From Streptomyces kaniharaensis (lineage in GTDB: Bacteria > Actinomycetota > Actinomycetes > Streptomycetales > Streptomycetaceae): DNA of 64,000 bases. The stretch lies in NCBI RefSeq assembly GCF_009569385.1, contig NZ_WBOF01000003.1:434001-498000 (forward strand), written 5' to 3'. The notes beneath the pieces were generated by a model that was given only the letters and a program-made list of their open reading frames with translations, had not been told where the DNA came from and did no database searches. The position numbers and the translations under genes are program-made. Of this stretch, positions 7,748-16,788 are shown piece after piece. Position 1 is the stretch's first letter. Each line of letters begins with the position of its first letter.

Positions 7748-8314
7748 TCAGAACTCCCCGGTCGCGAGCTCCAGATCGAACGGCGCCGGCAGCCGAACCG
7801 GGACGCCGAAGGGGTGCGGGCCCTCGACCAGGGTGTAGCCGAGCGCACCCGGCTGCGAGAAGAGTGTGCAGGCGCGCTCCTGGCGGTCGACCAGCAGGTA
7901 GACCGGAGCGCCGAACTGGGAGTAGCGGCGGCGCTTCGCCGTGCGGTCCGTGTCGGCGTTCGACGGCGAGGTGACCTCGACGACGAGGAGCGTCTGGTCG
8001 GGCAGCAACGCACCTTCGGTCTTGGCCAGTTCGGCCGGAACGACCGCCAGGTCCGGGACGTAGAAGTTCGCCGTGCCCGGCAGGTCGAGGTTCCCGGAGC
8101 CCGCACGGAGGCCGAGTTCGCGCATCCGCGGGCCGATCTGCTCGCGAATGAGATCGATGGCGCTCTCATGCGCCCAGGACGGAGACACAGGGGTGATGAC
8201 TCCCTCGATGATCTCGACGCGGTCACCCGCGATGTGCTGAATCGCGTACTTGAGGGCCTGTTCCGGGTTCGGCACACGGCTGTAGTCGCCCGGGCCGGCG
8301 TGCGCTGTGCTCAC
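7748..8314 (-). CDS. Uma2-family PD-(D/E)xK endonuclease-like protein
   Basis: The 188-residue protein has the Uma2/DUF820 fold signature: PDLAVV with D88, LLVVEVTSPS with E113, and a basic K127/KRRRY helix after D124, followed by GAPVYLLVD. These are the metal-dependent nuclease residues of the restriction-endonuclease superfamily. The GTG start has a GGGGAG site upstream. The last codon GAGTTC and stop TGA sit at the right end of the insertion element. The stop is formed by the 3-bp target repeat, so the protein is probably complete. Cellular role is unknown for most members. Confidence 0.8.
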   Translation of the reverse strand: MSTAHAGPGDYSRVPNPEQALKYAIQHIAGDRVEIIEGVITPVSPSWAHESAIDLIREQIGPRMRELGLRAGSGNLDLPGTANFYVPDLAVVPAELAKTEGALLPDQTLLVVEVTSPSNADTDRTAKRRRYSQFGAPVYLLVDRQERACTLFSQPGALGYTLVEGPHPFGVPVRLPAPFDLELATGEF

Positions 8315-8439
8315 TCCGCTGCTCCCCTGTCCGGCGGCGGCGCCGCACCCGATGGGCCCGCCTCGGGGCAATACTACCGGTACACGAGGCCCGACCCTGC
8401 GTCACGCTCCGACCGGTCCCATTACCTCTGGCCATCTGA

Positions 8440-8455
8440 CTAAGCGCTTGCTTAG
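8440..8455 (+). promoter_or_regulatory. Palindromic operator upstream of the MDR reductase
   Basis: CTAAGC-GCTT-GCTTAG is a perfect dyad with 6-bp arms, of a type often bound by TetR-family repressors of oxidoreductase genes. A TAGAAT hexamer at 8453 could be the -10 box, so the dyad would overlap the promoter. No TetR gene is adjacent in this window. Confidence 0.6.
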
Positions 8456-8494
8456 AATCGGCGTCCGACTCATCGCCGTCCCCAGGAGACGTCC

Positions 8495-9502
8495 ATGTCC
8501 GCAGTGAATCGCCAGGTCCGTCTTGCTCGCCGCCCGGTCGGGGAGGTGCGGGACGAGGACTGGGAGCAGGTGGTGGAGCCGGTCGGGGTGCCGGGGCCGG
8601 GGCAGTTCCTGGGGCGGACGCGGTACGTCTCGCTGGATCCGGCGATGCGGGGGTGGCTGGACGATCGGCCGTCGTACCTGCCGCCGGTGGGGATCGGGGA
8701 GGTGATGCGGGCCGGGTCGGTGGTCGAGGTCGTGGCGTCGGAGCACCCCGAGTTCCGGCCGGGTGACCACGTCGTCGGCGCGTTCGGGGTGCAGGACTAC
8801 GTCGTGTCGGACGGGAAGGGCGCACTGCGGGTGGATCCGTCGCTCGCACCGCTGTCGACGTACCTCGGCGCGCTCGGGATGCCGGGCATGACGGCGTACT
8901 TCGGACTGCTGGAGGTCGGGGCGCTCAAGGAGGGCGAGACCGTCGTGGTCTCGGGTGCGGCCGGTGCGGTCGGCACAATGGTCGGCCAGATCGCCAGGGT
9001 GAAGGGCTGCCGGGTCGTCGGGATCGCGGGCGGCGCGGAGAAGTGCGCTCTGCTGACCGGCGAGTTGGGGTTCGACGCGGCGATCGACTACCGCTCCGAG
9101 GACGTCCGCAAGGCGCTGCGCACGCACGCGCCGGACGGTATCGACGTGTACTTCGACAACGTCGGCGGCGCGATCCTGGACGCCGCGCTGACCCGGCTCG
9201 CGATGCGCGCCCGGGTGGTGGTCTGCGGGGCGATCAGCCAGTACAACAACGAGACGGCCGTGCAGGGCCCGTCCAACTACCTGTCGCTGCTGGTGCGTCG
9301 GGCGCGCATGGAGGGCTTCGTCGTCTTCGACTACGCCCGTCGCTACACCGAGGCGTCCCGCGAGATCGCCGGCTGGATCGCCGACGGCCGGATCAGGGTC
9401 AAGGAGCACGTGGTGGAGGGCACCGTCGGCGACTTCCCGGCGACGCTGCAGATGCTGTTCCGCGGCGAGAACACCGGCAAGCTGGTGCTGCGCCTGACCT
9501 GA
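8495..9502 (+). CDS. NADP-dependent MDR-family oxidoreductase (CurA/leukotriene B4 dehydrogenase type)
   Basis: The 335-residue medium-chain reductase has no zinc ligands. The N-terminal catalytic domain includes RTRYVSLDPAMRGWL. The Rossmann domain has GMPGMTAYFGLLEVG and VVVSGAAGAVGTMVGQIA, the AxxGxxG fingerprint of this family. NVGGAILDAALTRLA is also typical. By family it reduces alpha,beta-unsaturated ketones or aldehydes with NADPH. The ATG follows AGGAGAC. The palindromic CTAAGC site about 40 bp upstream suggests repression by a TetR protein. Confidence 0.9.
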   Translation: MSAVNRQVRLARRPVGEVRDEDWEQVVEPVGVPGPGQFLGRTRYVSLDPAMRGWLDDRPSYLPPVGIGEVMRAGSVVEVVASEHPEFRPGDHVVGAFGVQDYVVSDGKGALRVDPSLAPLSTYLGALGMPGMTAYFGLLEVGALKEGETVVVSGAAGAVGTMVGQIARVKGCRVVGIAGGAEKCALLTGELGFDAAIDYRSEDVRKALRTHAPDGIDVYFDNVGGAILDAALTRLAMRARVVVCGAISQYNNETAVQGPSNYLSLLVRRARMEGFVVFDYARRYTEASREIAGWIADGRIRVKEHVVEGTVGDFPATLQMLFRGENTGKLVLRLT

Positions 9503-9708
9503 CGGGCCGTGGCCGGGTGGCGGAAGGTCCGCGAGAAGAACCGCAGGACGAGTGCCGGTCCGGGTGCCGTCCGGCCGCAATTCTTGCGGTAGCGGGGCAG
9601 GTACGACCGGACGAATCCCACCGATTTGGTACCGGGCACCTACTCCGGGTGAGCATGAGCGGTCGCTCCACCGAGCGCGAGCAGGACCAGGAAAGGCGCA
9701 CCACCCTC

Positions 9709-11091
9709 ATGCAGACCAGCCCGGCCGTACCCCGGCAGGCATCCCGACCGACCCCGCCCACCGGCGCGGAAACGGTCACCCCCTCACCCCGGCCGGGCGG
9801 CCGCTTCGGGCTGACGACCGCCACCGCCCTCGTGATGGGGAACATCATCGGCGGCGGCATCTTCATGATCCCGGCCGCCGTGGCCCCCTTCGGGACGGTC
9901 AGCCTGGTCTCGTTCGCCGTGCTGACCATCGGCGCGATCGCTCTGGCGCTGGTCTTCGGGCAGCTCGCGCGCCGCAATCCGCGCACCGGCGGTCCGTACG
10001 TCTACGCCCGCGAGGCGTTCGGCGACTTCGCCGGGTTCCTGTCGGCCTGGTCGTACTGGATCACCACCTGGGTCAGCAACGCCGCGCTCGCGGTGGCCGC
10101 CGTCGGCTACCTCGACGTGCTGGTGCCGATCGGCCACTCCACCGCGCTCACCATCGCCGCCGCGCTGACCGTCCAGTGGCTGCCGGCGCTGGCGAACCTG
10201 GCCGGCACCCGCTTCGTCGGGGCCGTCCAACTCGTCTCCACCGTACTGAAGTTCATCCCGCTGGCGCTGGTCGCGGTGGGCGGCCTCGGCTTCTTCGACC
10301 CGAAGAACCTCGGACCGTTCGACGCCTCCGGCCAGGGCTGGCTCGGCGGGATGACGGCCGCCGCGGCGATCCTGCTCTTCAGCTACCTGGGCGTGGAGTC
10401 GGCCGCGATGAGCGCGGGCGAGGTCCGCGACCCGGAGCGCAACGTCGGCCGGGCGAGCGTGCTCGGCACGGCCGGGGCGGCGCTGGTCTACCTGCTGGGC
10501 ACGCTGGCGGTGTTCGGCACGGTCGCACACGATCAGTTGGTCCATTCGACCGCGCCCTTCTCGGATGCCGTGAACGCCATGTTCGGCGGCTCGTGGGGCG
10601 GCACGGTCATCGCCGTCGCCGCGCTGGTGTCCATGACCGGCGCGCTCAACGGCTGGACGCTGCTGGCCGCCCAGGCGCCGTACGCCGCCGCGAAGGACGG
10701 GCTGTTCCCGGCCGCGTTCGGCCGGGAGCGGCACGGGGTGCCGGTGTTCGGCGTCGTGGTCAGCGTCGCGCTGGCCTCGCTGCTGACGGTGCTCAACTTC
10801 GCCTCCGGCGCGAAGGGCGCGTTCGACATCCTGGTGCTGGTCACCACGTTCACCGCGACCGTCCCCTACCTGCTCTCCACGGCCGCGCAGCTGTACTGGC
10901 TGGTGCGCGGCGGCCGGGCGGTGGCCCCGGGCCGGCTCGCCAGGAACGCGGTGCTGGGTGTCGGCGCGTTCGGCTTCTCGCTCTGGCTGGTCGCCGGGGC
11001 CGGCTACGCGGCCGTCTACCAGGGCGTGCTGTTCCTGTTCGCGGGGATCCTGGTCTACGTCTGGATGGCGGGGCGGCGCGCGGCGGCCTGA
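9709..11091 (+). CDS. APC-superfamily amino acid/polyamine antiporter-like permease
   Basis: The 460-residue membrane protein has the helix-1 motif TALVMGNIIGGGIFMIPA and the GGPYVYAREAFGDFAGFLSA block. SYLGVESAAMSAGEVRDPER in the helix-6 region resembles the basic amino acid/polyamine antiporter (APA) branch, including AdiC. About twelve hydrophobic segments are visible. It may exchange an amino acid for its amine product, but no decarboxylase is nearby. The ATG at 9709 has GGAAAGG 12 nt upstream. An in-frame ATG at 9655 is a less likely alternative. A 14-bp-stem terminator follows. Confidence 0.85.
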   Translation: MQTSPAVPRQASRPTPPTGAETVTPSPRPGGRFGLTTATALVMGNIIGGGIFMIPAAVAPFGTVSLVSFAVLTIGAIALALVFGQLARRNPRTGGPYVYAREAFGDFAGFLSAWSYWITTWVSNAALAVAAVGYLDVLVPIGHSTALTIAAALTVQWLPALANLAGTRFVGAVQLVSTVLKFIPLALVAVGGLGFFDPKNLGPFDASGQGWLGGMTAAAAILLFSYLGVESAAMSAGEVRDPERNVGRASVLGTAGAALVYLLGTLAVFGTVAHDQLVHSTAPFSDAVNAMFGGSWGGTVIAVAALVSMTGALNGWTLLAAQAPYAAAKDGLFPAAFGRERHGVPVFGVVVSVALASLLTVLNFASGAKGAFDILVLVTTFTATVPYLLSTAAQLYWLVRGGRAVAPGRLARNAVLGVGAFGFSLWLVAGAGYAAVYQGVLFLFAGILVYVWMAGRRAAA

Positions 11092-11116
11092 CGGACCGCG
11101 CACAGGGGACGTCCCA

Positions 11117-11162
11117 GCGCCCGGCGGTACTCGTTCACTGGTGGACGCGTACCGCCGGGCGC
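11117..11162 (+). terminator. Terminator of the permease gene
   Basis: GCGCCCGGCGGTAC and GTACCGCCGGGCGC form a perfect 14-bp stem with an 18-nt loop, starting 25 nt after the permease stop. Confidence 0.75.
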
Positions 11163-11350
11163 TTCTTCGTCGCCGGGTCGTCACGTCTCTTCTGCACCAA
11201 GTCGTCAGGTCGACAGATCGTCAGGGGCACGCGCCGTCATGCCGGCGATTCGGTGACTCCCGGGGTGAGCCAGTGGCCGAACGCCCGGGTTCGGAGGGCG
11301 TTCGAGCAGGCGGATGGACGCCCCGCCAAGATCACTGCGACGATGGCGCG

Positions 11351-12865
11351 ATGACCTCCTCCCCGCTCACCGAGTCCCTGCTGCGTGGCGTCGCCGCGAA
11401 CCCGGGCGCGCCGTCGGACGTCCTGCTGCGCCTGCTGAGGCCCGAGGGGAAGCCGGCGTGGTCGACTCTCCGTGACACTCCTCTTCCCCCCGACGTCGTC
11501 GAGGCCGTGATCACGCACCCAGACCGGGCGGTGCGTCGCATCGCCGCCCGCAACCGGTACGTCGCGCCCGAGCAGCGCGGTCGGCTGGCCGACGACCCTG
11601 ACGAGCGCGTGCGCGCCAGCGTCGCCTCCGGCCCCCGCCGCCTGCGGCTCGACCGCGTCCCCCCGCTGCCCGACGAGGCGCTGGTGACCCTGCTGACCGC
11701 GCAGGACCACCCTGACCGGAACGAGTTCCTCACCGCGGACGAGATCCGGGCGGAACTGACTGCCTCCTTTCAGATTCCGCGATCCTTCATCCTCAGGGCG
11801 ATGGATCACCCGGACCCACGCATCCGGGCCTTCGCCGCCGACTCTGGTTGGCAGCTCACCGCCGAGCAGCGCGACGCCCTCCTCGCCGATCCCGATCCGG
11901 CGGTACGGGCGGCGGCGCACCGCGCGAGCCGCTATCTCGACCCGGCCGCCATGGAGGCCGAGCTGCCCGAGCGCGACTGCCACCACCGCAGCGTCCTGCT
12001 CTGCAACTTCGCCATCTCCGACGCCGTCGCCGAAGCCTGCCTGGCCAGCGGCCGCAACCTGTGGGCCCTGGCCGGCAACCCGCACACCCCCGCCCACGCC
12101 GTCGCCCGGCTGGCCCACGACCCCGACCCCGAGGTGCGGGCACGGGTCGCATCCCGGCACGACCTCGACGCCGTGCTCCTGGCGGAGCTGGCCGAGGACC
12201 TCGACGCCGGGGTCCGCTCGCGTGCGCTGGTGCAGGCGCTGCACCGCCGTTGGAAGCAGTACGGCGTCATCGACGAGGTCACCGGCTGGACCGCCGACCA
12301 GATCGGCCCGCCGGTCGGACCGCACGACACGTCGGCCCCGGACTGGTACCGGGCCTGCGCCGAGTCCGAGCACCCGGTGCTCCGCCGGATCGCCGCCGCC
12401 TGGCCCGGTCTTCCCGAGGACCTGGTCGCCGCTCTCGCGGCCGATCCCGATCCCGAGGTGCGGCACCCACTGGCCTACCACCACCCGCTGGCGCCGCCCG
12501 AGGTCCTCCTCTCCGCGTTCGTCGCGACCCCCGGCGAGCGCCCGTACCTGCTGACGCTGCCCTCGTTCCCCCGCACCGGGCTTCAGCGTCTCCTCGTCCA
12601 CGAGGACCCCGGGGTCCGCGCGCTGGCCGCGGCCGACCCGACGCTCGACCATCCGCCCGTCGAACTGCTCACCGACCCCGACGAGCGCGTCCGGCAGTCC
12701 GCCGCCGCGAACCCCCTCCTCCCGGCCGACCTCCTCGGCACCCTGCTCGACGACCCCGCCCACGCCGAGGGCGCGGCGGCCAACCCCACCCTGTCCGCGG
12801 AGCAGCTGCACCACCTGCTCGACCGCACCGGGCTGCCGGCGGGTTGTCAGTGCCCGGGTGCATGA
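11351..12865 (+). CDS. Leucine-rich-repeat-variant / HEAT-like repeat protein
   Basis: The 504-residue soluble protein is built from about 20-25-residue helical repeats with the recurring core (D)DPDPEVRxxxAxxxxL. Examples include DDPDERVRASVAS, ADPDPAVRAAAHRAS, HDPDPEVRARVAS and TDPDERVRQSAAANP. This is the leucine-rich-repeat variant pattern also seen in AlkD-like alpha solenoids, which bind proteins or DNA. No catalytic residues are apparent. The ATG lies 4 bp after an out-of-frame ATG. A DUF5713 gene follows closely on the same strand. Confidence 0.75.
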   Translation: MTSSPLTESLLRGVAANPGAPSDVLLRLLRPEGKPAWSTLRDTPLPPDVVEAVITHPDRAVRRIAARNRYVAPEQRGRLADDPDERVRASVASGPRRLRLDRVPPLPDEALVTLLTAQDHPDRNEFLTADEIRAELTASFQIPRSFILRAMDHPDPRIRAFAADSGWQLTAEQRDALLADPDPAVRAAAHRASRYLDPAAMEAELPERDCHHRSVLLCNFAISDAVAEACLASGRNLWALAGNPHTPAHAVARLAHDPDPEVRARVASRHDLDAVLLAELAEDLDAGVRSRALVQALHRRWKQYGVIDEVTGWTADQIGPPVGPHDTSAPDWYRACAESEHPVLRRIAAAWPGLPEDLVAALAADPDPEVRHPLAYHHPLAPPEVLLSAFVATPGERPYLLTLPSFPRTGLQRLLVHEDPGVRALAAADPTLDHPPVELLTDPDERVRQSAAANPLLPADLLGTLLDDPAHAEGAAANPTLSAEQLHHLLDRTGLPAGCQCPGA

Positions 12866-12897
12866 TCGGGGCATCCGACGAGCCGAGGAGCCTCACC

Positions 12898-13239
12898 ATG
12901 CCGATCACCGACGAGCGGGTCGCCCAGCGCCGCTTCCTGCGCGCCCTGTACGCGGACGACTACTACCCCGATGCCGTCGTCGACCAGGGCCGCGACATCC
13001 TGCTGCGGCTGTGCGAGCGGATCGAGGCCGAGCGGCCGTCCGACCTCGCCGCCCTGTACGCCCTCACGGCCGTCGCCACCGAGGAGTTCAACGTCCTCCA
13101 GGAGGCGTTCGAGGCGGCGGACAGCGAGATCGAGACGGTCGCCCGCGAGGAGATCGCCGAGGACTTCGCCTTCATCGCCGAGGCCTACGACTTCCCGGGC
13201 GCGGACGTGGAGGGGCTGATAGCCGCACGGGACTGGTGA
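12898..13239 (+). CDS. DUF5713 family protein
   Basis: The 113-residue acidic helical protein starts MPITDERVAQRRFLRALYAD and ends ADVEGLIAARDW. Its pattern (YYPDAVVDQGRDILLRLCERIE, ALYALTAVATEEFN, EIETVAREEIAEDF) fits the small DUF5713 family. Function is unknown. GAGGAG precedes the ATG by 8 nt. Its 3' end overlaps the convergent acetyltransferase gene by 55 bp, so antisense interference is possible. Confidence 0.8.
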   Translation: MPITDERVAQRRFLRALYADDYYPDAVVDQGRDILLRLCERIEAERPSDLAALYALTAVATEEFNVLQEAFEAADSEIETVAREEIAEDFAFIAEAYDFPGADVEGLIAARDW

Positions 13240-13769
13240 GCGTCCAGCAGGCGCACCATGTGGAGCTTGGTGACGGCCCGTCCGTCCACCAGAACGGCCT
13301 GCGGCTCCCGGCCCCACACCTCGAACCCGCAGGAGGTGTAGAGCCGGATCGCCGGGTCGTTGCCCTCCGACACCGTCAGCAGCACCTGACGCAACTCGCG
13401 GTCCCCAGCGGCTCGTTCGAGAGAACGCTCGACCAGCGCGCGGCCGACACCCCGGCCGCCGGCCGCGCGGGCGACGGCCATGCCGAACAGCGTCGCCTTG
13501 TGCCGCTCCTGGCGCCGGCCGGGCACGCGCAGCCCGGCCGTCCCGACCAGCTCGCCGTCCACGTCGAACGCCCCGAGCAGGGCGCCCGGCCCGCGCTCGG
13601 CCTCGGCCAGCCGCCGCACGGTCGCCGCGACCGGCTTCTCCCGTTCCTCCTCGTGGCTCGACGTGAACGCGCTCGGCGTCTCCCGCAGGGCGGTGAGCCG
13701 AAACTCCCGGTACCGCTCGGCATCGGCCACGCGCAGCCGCCGGATGACGACCCCGCTAGCGGCTGACAC
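13185..13769 (-). CDS. GNAT-family N-acetyltransferase
   Basis: The 194-residue protein has the acetyl-CoA-binding motif VARAAGGRGVGRALVER (R/Q-x-x-G-x-G/A) after the beta-4 strand ATLFGMAV. NDPAIRLYTSCGFEVWG is the typical beta-6/alpha-4 region. Substrate is unknown. The start overlaps the end of the upstream HTH-methyltransferase gene by 14 bp, so the two are translationally coupled. The C-terminal 18 codons overlap the convergent DUF5713 gene. They look non-conserved, suggesting the stop was lost and reading ran on. Confidence 0.85.
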   Translation of the reverse strand: MSAASGVVIRRLRVADAERYREFRLTALRETPSAFTSSHEEEREKPVAATVRRLAEAERGPGALLGAFDVDGELVGTAGLRVPGRRQERHKATLFGMAVARAAGGRGVGRALVERSLERAAGDRELRQVLLTVSEGNDPAIRLYTSCGFEVWGREPQAVLVDGRAVTKLHMVRLLDAHQSRAAISPSTSAPGKS

Positions 13770-14688
13770 GGGTGCACCGGGTGATGTACGGCATGGCGAT
13801 CTCGTCGCGGCCCGCGAGGTCGGGGTGAGTGGCGAGGAGCTCCTCGACGTCCGCCAGCAGGCGGGCCCGCTCCGCCTCCGGCAGGGCGATCACATAGCTG
13901 CGCGACGCGACCATGTCGACGATCTCCGCGCGGGTCGTGACGTGCTGCCAGCGGATTTCCAGCCGCTCGGGGGCACCGAAGGGCGCGGGCACCACCGGCT
14001 GGGTGTCGATCACCTGCCGGGTCGAGCGGTGCATCAGGGCACCCAGTGCGGCGGCCCACGGCTCGGACTCGTCGCGGACGTTCCACACCAGCGCGAGTGT
14101 CCCGCCCGGGGCGAGCACGCGCGCGATCTCCGGCACCGCCGCGCCCTGGTCGAACCAGTGCCAGGCCTGCGCCACCACCACCGCGTCCACGCTGCCGTCC
14201 GCCAGCGGGATCCGCTCGGCCGAGCCCGCGCGCACGGCCGCCTTCGGGACGGCCGCCGCCAGCTGGTCTCGCATCGCCTCGTCCGGTTCGACCGCGACCA
14301 CGTCCAGGCCCGCGTCCACCAGCAGCCGGGTCAGCTTGCCGGTGCCCGCACCCAGGTCCAGCACCCGTCGAGCCTCGCGCGAAACGACCGAGCCGATCAG
14401 CGCCTGCGGATAGCCGGGCCGCCCCTGCTGGTACGCGCTCGCCGCCGCACCGAACGACCGGGCCCGCAGCTTGCCGGACCAGCGCCGGGTGGCGCCCTGG
14501 CGGGTCATCCCGCAGGCCCGGCCGATCTCCTCCCAGGTCGCGTGCCGTCCGCGGCGCAACTCCTCGACCAGGACGGTGCGGCGGTCCTCCAGCGTGGCGA
14601 TCACGCCGGACAGACGGCGCAGTCCGGCAAGTCCGCCGTCGCCCGCGACGTCGTCGGCGATGCGCCGAGCAAGATCATCGACAGTCAT
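13756..14688 (-). CDS. Helix-turn-helix domain fused to SAM-dependent methyltransferase
   Basis: The 310-residue protein has two parts. Residues about 1-75 carry a DNA-binding-type helix-turn-helix (TWEEIGRACGMTRQGATRRW, 51-70). Residues about 85-240 are a class I methyltransferase with motif I VLDLGAGTGKLT (109-120), acidic motif II VVAVEPDEAM and VVAQAWHWFD. The combination suggests a regulator whose effector domain binds or uses SAM, or a methyltransferase that controls its own gene. An ATG lies 7 nt after a good -10 box with no Shine-Dalgarno, implying a leaderless message. Two matching sites overlap and flank the -35. It is coupled to the GNAT gene. Confidence 0.85.
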   Translation of the reverse strand: MTVDDLARRIADDVAGDGGLAGLRRLSGVIATLEDRRTVLVEELRRGRHATWEEIGRACGMTRQGATRRWSGKLRARSFGAAASAYQQGRPGYPQALIGSVVSREARRVLDLGAGTGKLTRLLVDAGLDVVAVEPDEAMRDQLAAAVPKAAVRAGSAERIPLADGSVDAVVVAQAWHWFDQGAAVPEIARVLAPGGTLALVWNVRDESEPWAAALGALMHRSTRQVIDTQPVVPAPFGAPERLEIRWQHVTTRAEIVDMVASRSYVIALPEAERARLLADVEELLATHPDLAGRDEIAMPYITRCTRVSR

Positions 14689-14695
14689 GGGCGGC

Positions 14696-14758
14696 AATGT
14701 ACGCCGGGCTCCCGAAGGCCGTCAACAGATATTGCTTCGAGGGCAACAGATGTTGCCC
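14696..14758 (-). promoter_or_regulatory. Leaderless-type promoter with two 13-bp repeat operators
   Basis: On the minus strand, TTGACG (14725-14720) and TACATT (14701-14696) are separated by 18 bp, and the start ATG comes 7 nt after the -10. On the plus strand CAACAGATATTGC (14723-14735) and CAACAGATGTTGC (14744-14756) are near-identical, spaced 21 bp (two helical turns). The second sits in a perfect dyad, GGGCAACA-GA-TGTTGCCC. The nearer copy overlaps the -35 box. This is the expected geometry for cooperative autorepression by the helix-turn-helix protein encoded next to it. Confidence 0.7.
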
Positions 14759-15162
14759 AACCCCACCGGCGAGGCCGCCGCCTCACGCCCGTCATGGCGA
14801 TGACGCCCGCCTCACCCCTTCCAGGGAATCCCATCGCCACTTGTTGACCCCGATACCACGAACTCACCACCCCTGTCGGTGACTTCACCCAGAAACCCCC
14901 AGCATGAGCGAATCCGAAGCTTGAATGCCGGTACGACCGCCCGGCGGCGACAAACCTTGGTGGACACGCCGTCCCCTGCCGAGACGGCGGCGGCCATGCC
15001 AGCAAGCCCCGCACCACTGGGCGAATCGTCTGACATGTCCCGCAATTTCGCACCAAGTCGGCTCTACAGCAGTATTTTTGAGCTTCACTCAGAAATGTCG
15101 GACCCCGGCTATGCTGCCCCGAACCACCGCCCCCGTCCCCTTCCGATCGTTTGAGGATGCTG
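14759..15162. other. Intergenic region between the HTH-methyltransferase and conservon
   Basis: About 400 bp without a convincing gene. Base composition is less GC-biased than its neighbours and codon-position bias is lacking. It must hold the conservon promoter; a TATGCT hexamer near 15109 could be a -10 box. Short frames on either strand show no family resemblance. Confidence 0.5.
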
Positions 15163-16788
15163 ATGCTTCGAGCTGGATCGTCACCAGGCAGACGGCCTTC
15201 CGCTCCCCTGCTCTCGTGGCTGCTGCCCACGGCCGTGCTGGCCGCAGCCGCGGTCACCGCCGCGGCCGCGGCGTCCGCCGGGGCCCGCGCCGAGGTGCTC
15301 TGGTGCGGTCTGACGGGCACGGCGGCGGTGGCCGTGGTGGCCGCCGAGGCGGGCCGTCGGGGGCGGGCGCTGGCCATCCTGCGCGAGCAACACACGAAAC
15401 TCGAAGCGGAGTTGAGCCGACGCCTCGCCCGGCAGGACGTCGCGACGACCACCCTCGCGAAGGAGACCCTGCCGGCGGCGGTCCGCCGGCTCCAGCGCAC
15501 GGGCTCGGTCGACAACGCGATGCGGGCGCACGAGACCCGCGACCCGCTGCTCAGCCCCGAGTTCCAGGCCGCCCGGGACGAGGTGCTGTACCGCGTCCTC
15601 CAGATCGTCGACAACGAGGAGGCTCTGCGCGAGGCCACGCAGCGCGCCTTCGTCAACATCGCCCGACGCGTCCAGGCGATCATCCACCGCCAGGCCCAGG
15701 ACCTGCGCGAGATGGAGGACCGCCACGGCAACGACCCGGCCGTCTTCGACGACCTGCTGCGCCTGGACCACGGCAACGCGCTGACCGGCCGCCTCGCCGA
15801 CAGCATCGCCGTCCTCGGCGGCGCCCGCCCCGGCCGCCAGTGGAGCCGGCCGGTGGCCCTGTACAGCGTGCTGCGCGGCGGCATGTCGCGCATCCTCGAG
15901 TACCAGCGGGTCGACCTGCACCCGGTGGCCGAAGTCGCCGTGGTCGGCCCGGCCGTCGAACCGCTCATCCACGCGGTCGCCGAACTGCTGGACAACGCCA
16001 CCCGCTACTCCCCGCCGCACACCCACGTGCACCTGAGCGCGTCCGAGGTGCAGAGCGGGATAGCGATCGACATCGAGGACGGCGGCCTCGGCCTCAGCGA
16101 TGACAGCCGGATCCGCGCCGAACGCATCCTCAAGACGGCCCAGGGCGACTTCGGCCTCAACGACCTCGGCGAGACCCCCCGGCTCGGCCTGGCCGTGGTC
16201 GGCCGGCTCTGCCGGGCCTACGGCTTCCAGGTGTCGCTGCGCCCGTCCGCCTACGGCGGGGTGCGCGCGGTGCTGATCGTGCCGCAGGAACTGCTCACCA
16301 CCGCGCCCGCCACCGGCCGGGCGCACGGCATCGGCAGCTTCTCCGGCCCCCGGCCGCTGCCGGCCAACCCGCCTCGCCAGAAGGCCGGTTCGCGACCCTG
16401 GGGGGCGACCGCAGCACCGGTCGCGGCATCCGGCCCGTCCTCCGGCACCTCGCCGTGGGCCGCGTCGGGCCCCATGCGGCCGGGCCCGACGCGAGCGAAC
16501 GGGGTACGGCCCGGGCCGGCCGAGGACGACGTCACCGTGGTGACCGAGCGCACCGCGAACGGCCTGCCGCAGCGCCGGCGCCACCGCCCGGGACCGACCG
16601 GGACCGGCGTGCCCGGGCCCGCCCGGGCCCCCGAACCGACCGGGGACACCACCGGGACCGCGGACCGGAAGCCGGTCGAACCCGGCGTCTGGCTGGCCGC
16701 GTTCATGGAGGGCGTCAACGGCGAGGCACCGTCCACCGGTTCGGCCGGCCAGACCAGTGAAGAGACGTCAGGGAAAGGCGAGCAGTGA
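15163..16788 (+). CDS. cvnA: Conservon sensor-like histidine kinase (CvnA)
   Basis: The 541-residue protein has two N-terminal hydrophobic segments (about residues 12-55) and a long helical linker. A C-terminal GHKL ATPase domain has an N box (HAVAELLDNATRYSPP) and a G1 box (IDIEDGGLGLSDDS). No phosphorylatable H-box is evident, as is usual for CvnA. A proline-rich low-complexity tail follows. CvnA is thought to be the membrane sensor of a G-protein-like complex with CvnB-D. The ATG at 15163 has GAGG 6 nt upstream. The stop overlaps the cvnB start as GTGA. Confidence 0.9.
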   Translation: MLRAGSSPGRRPSAPLLSWLLPTAVLAAAAVTAAAAASAGARAEVLWCGLTGTAAVAVVAAEAGRRGRALAILREQHTKLEAELSRRLARQDVATTTLAKETLPAAVRRLQRTGSVDNAMRAHETRDPLLSPEFQAARDEVLYRVLQIVDNEEALREATQRAFVNIARRVQAIIHRQAQDLREMEDRHGNDPAVFDDLLRLDHGNALTGRLADSIAVLGGARPGRQWSRPVALYSVLRGGMSRILEYQRVDLHPVAEVAVVGPAVEPLIHAVAELLDNATRYSPPHTHVHLSASEVQSGIAIDIEDGGLGLSDDSRIRAERILKTAQGDFGLNDLGETPRLGLAVVGRLCRAYGFQVSLRPSAYGGVRAVLIVPQELLTTAPATGRAHGIGSFSGPRPLPANPPRQKAGSRPWGATAAPVAASGPSSGTSPWAASGPMRPGPTRANGVRPGPAEDDVTVVTERTANGLPQRRRHRPGPTGTGVPGPARAPEPTGDTTGTADRKPVEPGVWLAAFMEGVNGEAPSTGSAGQTSEETSGKGEQ

